A stretch of DNA of 24,023 nt, from NCBI GenBank assembly GCA_011682715.1, contig JAACEC010000011.1:1-24023 (forward strand), read 5' to 3'. Source of the DNA: Pseudomonadota bacterium (lineage in GTDB: Bacteria; Hydrothermota; 32-111; QNBC01). The notes beneath the pieces were generated by a model, which was given only the letters and a program-made list of their open reading frames with translations, searched no databases and was not told the origin of the DNA. Below, piece by piece: positions 23,956 to 24,023 of the stretch (positions within the stretch are counted from its first letter, which is position 1; each line of letters opens with the position of its first letter). The position numbers and the translations under genes were made by a program.

Positions 23956-24023
23956 TCATCAACAATATCATCATTTTTAATCTTACATATTTTCCAAGCC
24001 TTATCTCTTCTATTCTGTAATTT
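23956..24023 (-). mobile_element. Second IS4-type transposase fragment, runs off the window
   Basis: The minus strand reads 'NYRIEEIRLGKYVRLKMMIL', nearly identical to the C-terminal region of the transposase remnant at 22434-22490. Similarity stops abruptly at about 23956, so this copy is 3'-truncated. Its other end lies beyond base 24023. Confidence 0.7.

Noticed and set aside
1..24023. tRNA, rRNA, CRISPR arrays or prophage genes
   Set aside because: Looked for cloverleaf-like segments, regularly spaced repeats, cas, integrase and phage structural genes; none found.

Overview
This window looks like chromosome from a low-GC, probably anaerobic bacterium with a diderm-type envelope. The evidence is two lipoproteins with relaxed lipoboxes (Phe at -3), a Wzx-type flippase, a citrate-lyase-type operon and a radical SAM enzyme. 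The phylum cannot be fixed from the sequence alone. Strong Shine-Dalgarno sites (GGAGG) and near-consensus sigma70-type promoters are common, TTG and GTG starts occur, and two genes appear to be transcribed as leaderless mRNAs.

Layout. (1) 1-3180, plus strand: the end of a surface-polysaccharide operon, with a flippase (cut by the window edge), a GNAT/FemAB-like acyltransferase, a polysaccharide deacetylase broken by a -1 frameshift, and a LEA14-like lipoprotein. Each gene overlaps the next. (2) 3206-4186: an AEC-family transporter with its own consensus promoter ending right at the ATG. It overlaps tail-to-tail with the next unit. (3) 7952-4174, minus: a transporter-less solute-binding lipoprotein, a membrane histidine kinase coupled to it by an ATGA overlap, and a DUF72 protein. 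This looks like a sensing unit with no adjacent permease or response regulator. (4) 16298-7954, minus: one operon with a clear promoter and a clear terminator. It encodes a CitD-CitE fusion, CitF, an isocitrate/homoisocitrate-type NADP dehydrogenase, an HD-domain phosphohydrolase, a large-plus-small aconitase-family fusion, and a second LeuC/LeuD-like pair that looks like a broken fusion. It would connect 2-oxoglutarate, isocitrate and citrate (or homologues) with acetate and oxaloacetate. (5) 17629-16361, minus: an exported DJ-1/PfpI-like protein coupled to a metallo-beta-lactamase-fold hydrolase.

(6) 17640-24023 is markedly more AT-rich and has accessory character. It holds an alpha/beta hydrolase with a Cys in the nucleophile elbow, an MJ1255-like glycosyltransferase, a radical SAM protein, a TetR regulator with a candidate operator, a decayed amidohydrolase fragment, and three relics of one IS4-type insertion sequence. 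One relic (22152-22810) keeps terminal inverted repeats and the YREK motif of the transposase. One (17645-17862) is a MITE-like deletion derivative with only the two ends. One runs off the right edge.

Most unusual: the six-enzyme operon with an embedded HD phosphohydrolase and two divergent aconitase-family dehydratases, the binding-protein/kinase pair without transporter, and the two leaderless promoters. No tRNA, rRNA or CRISPR array was seen.
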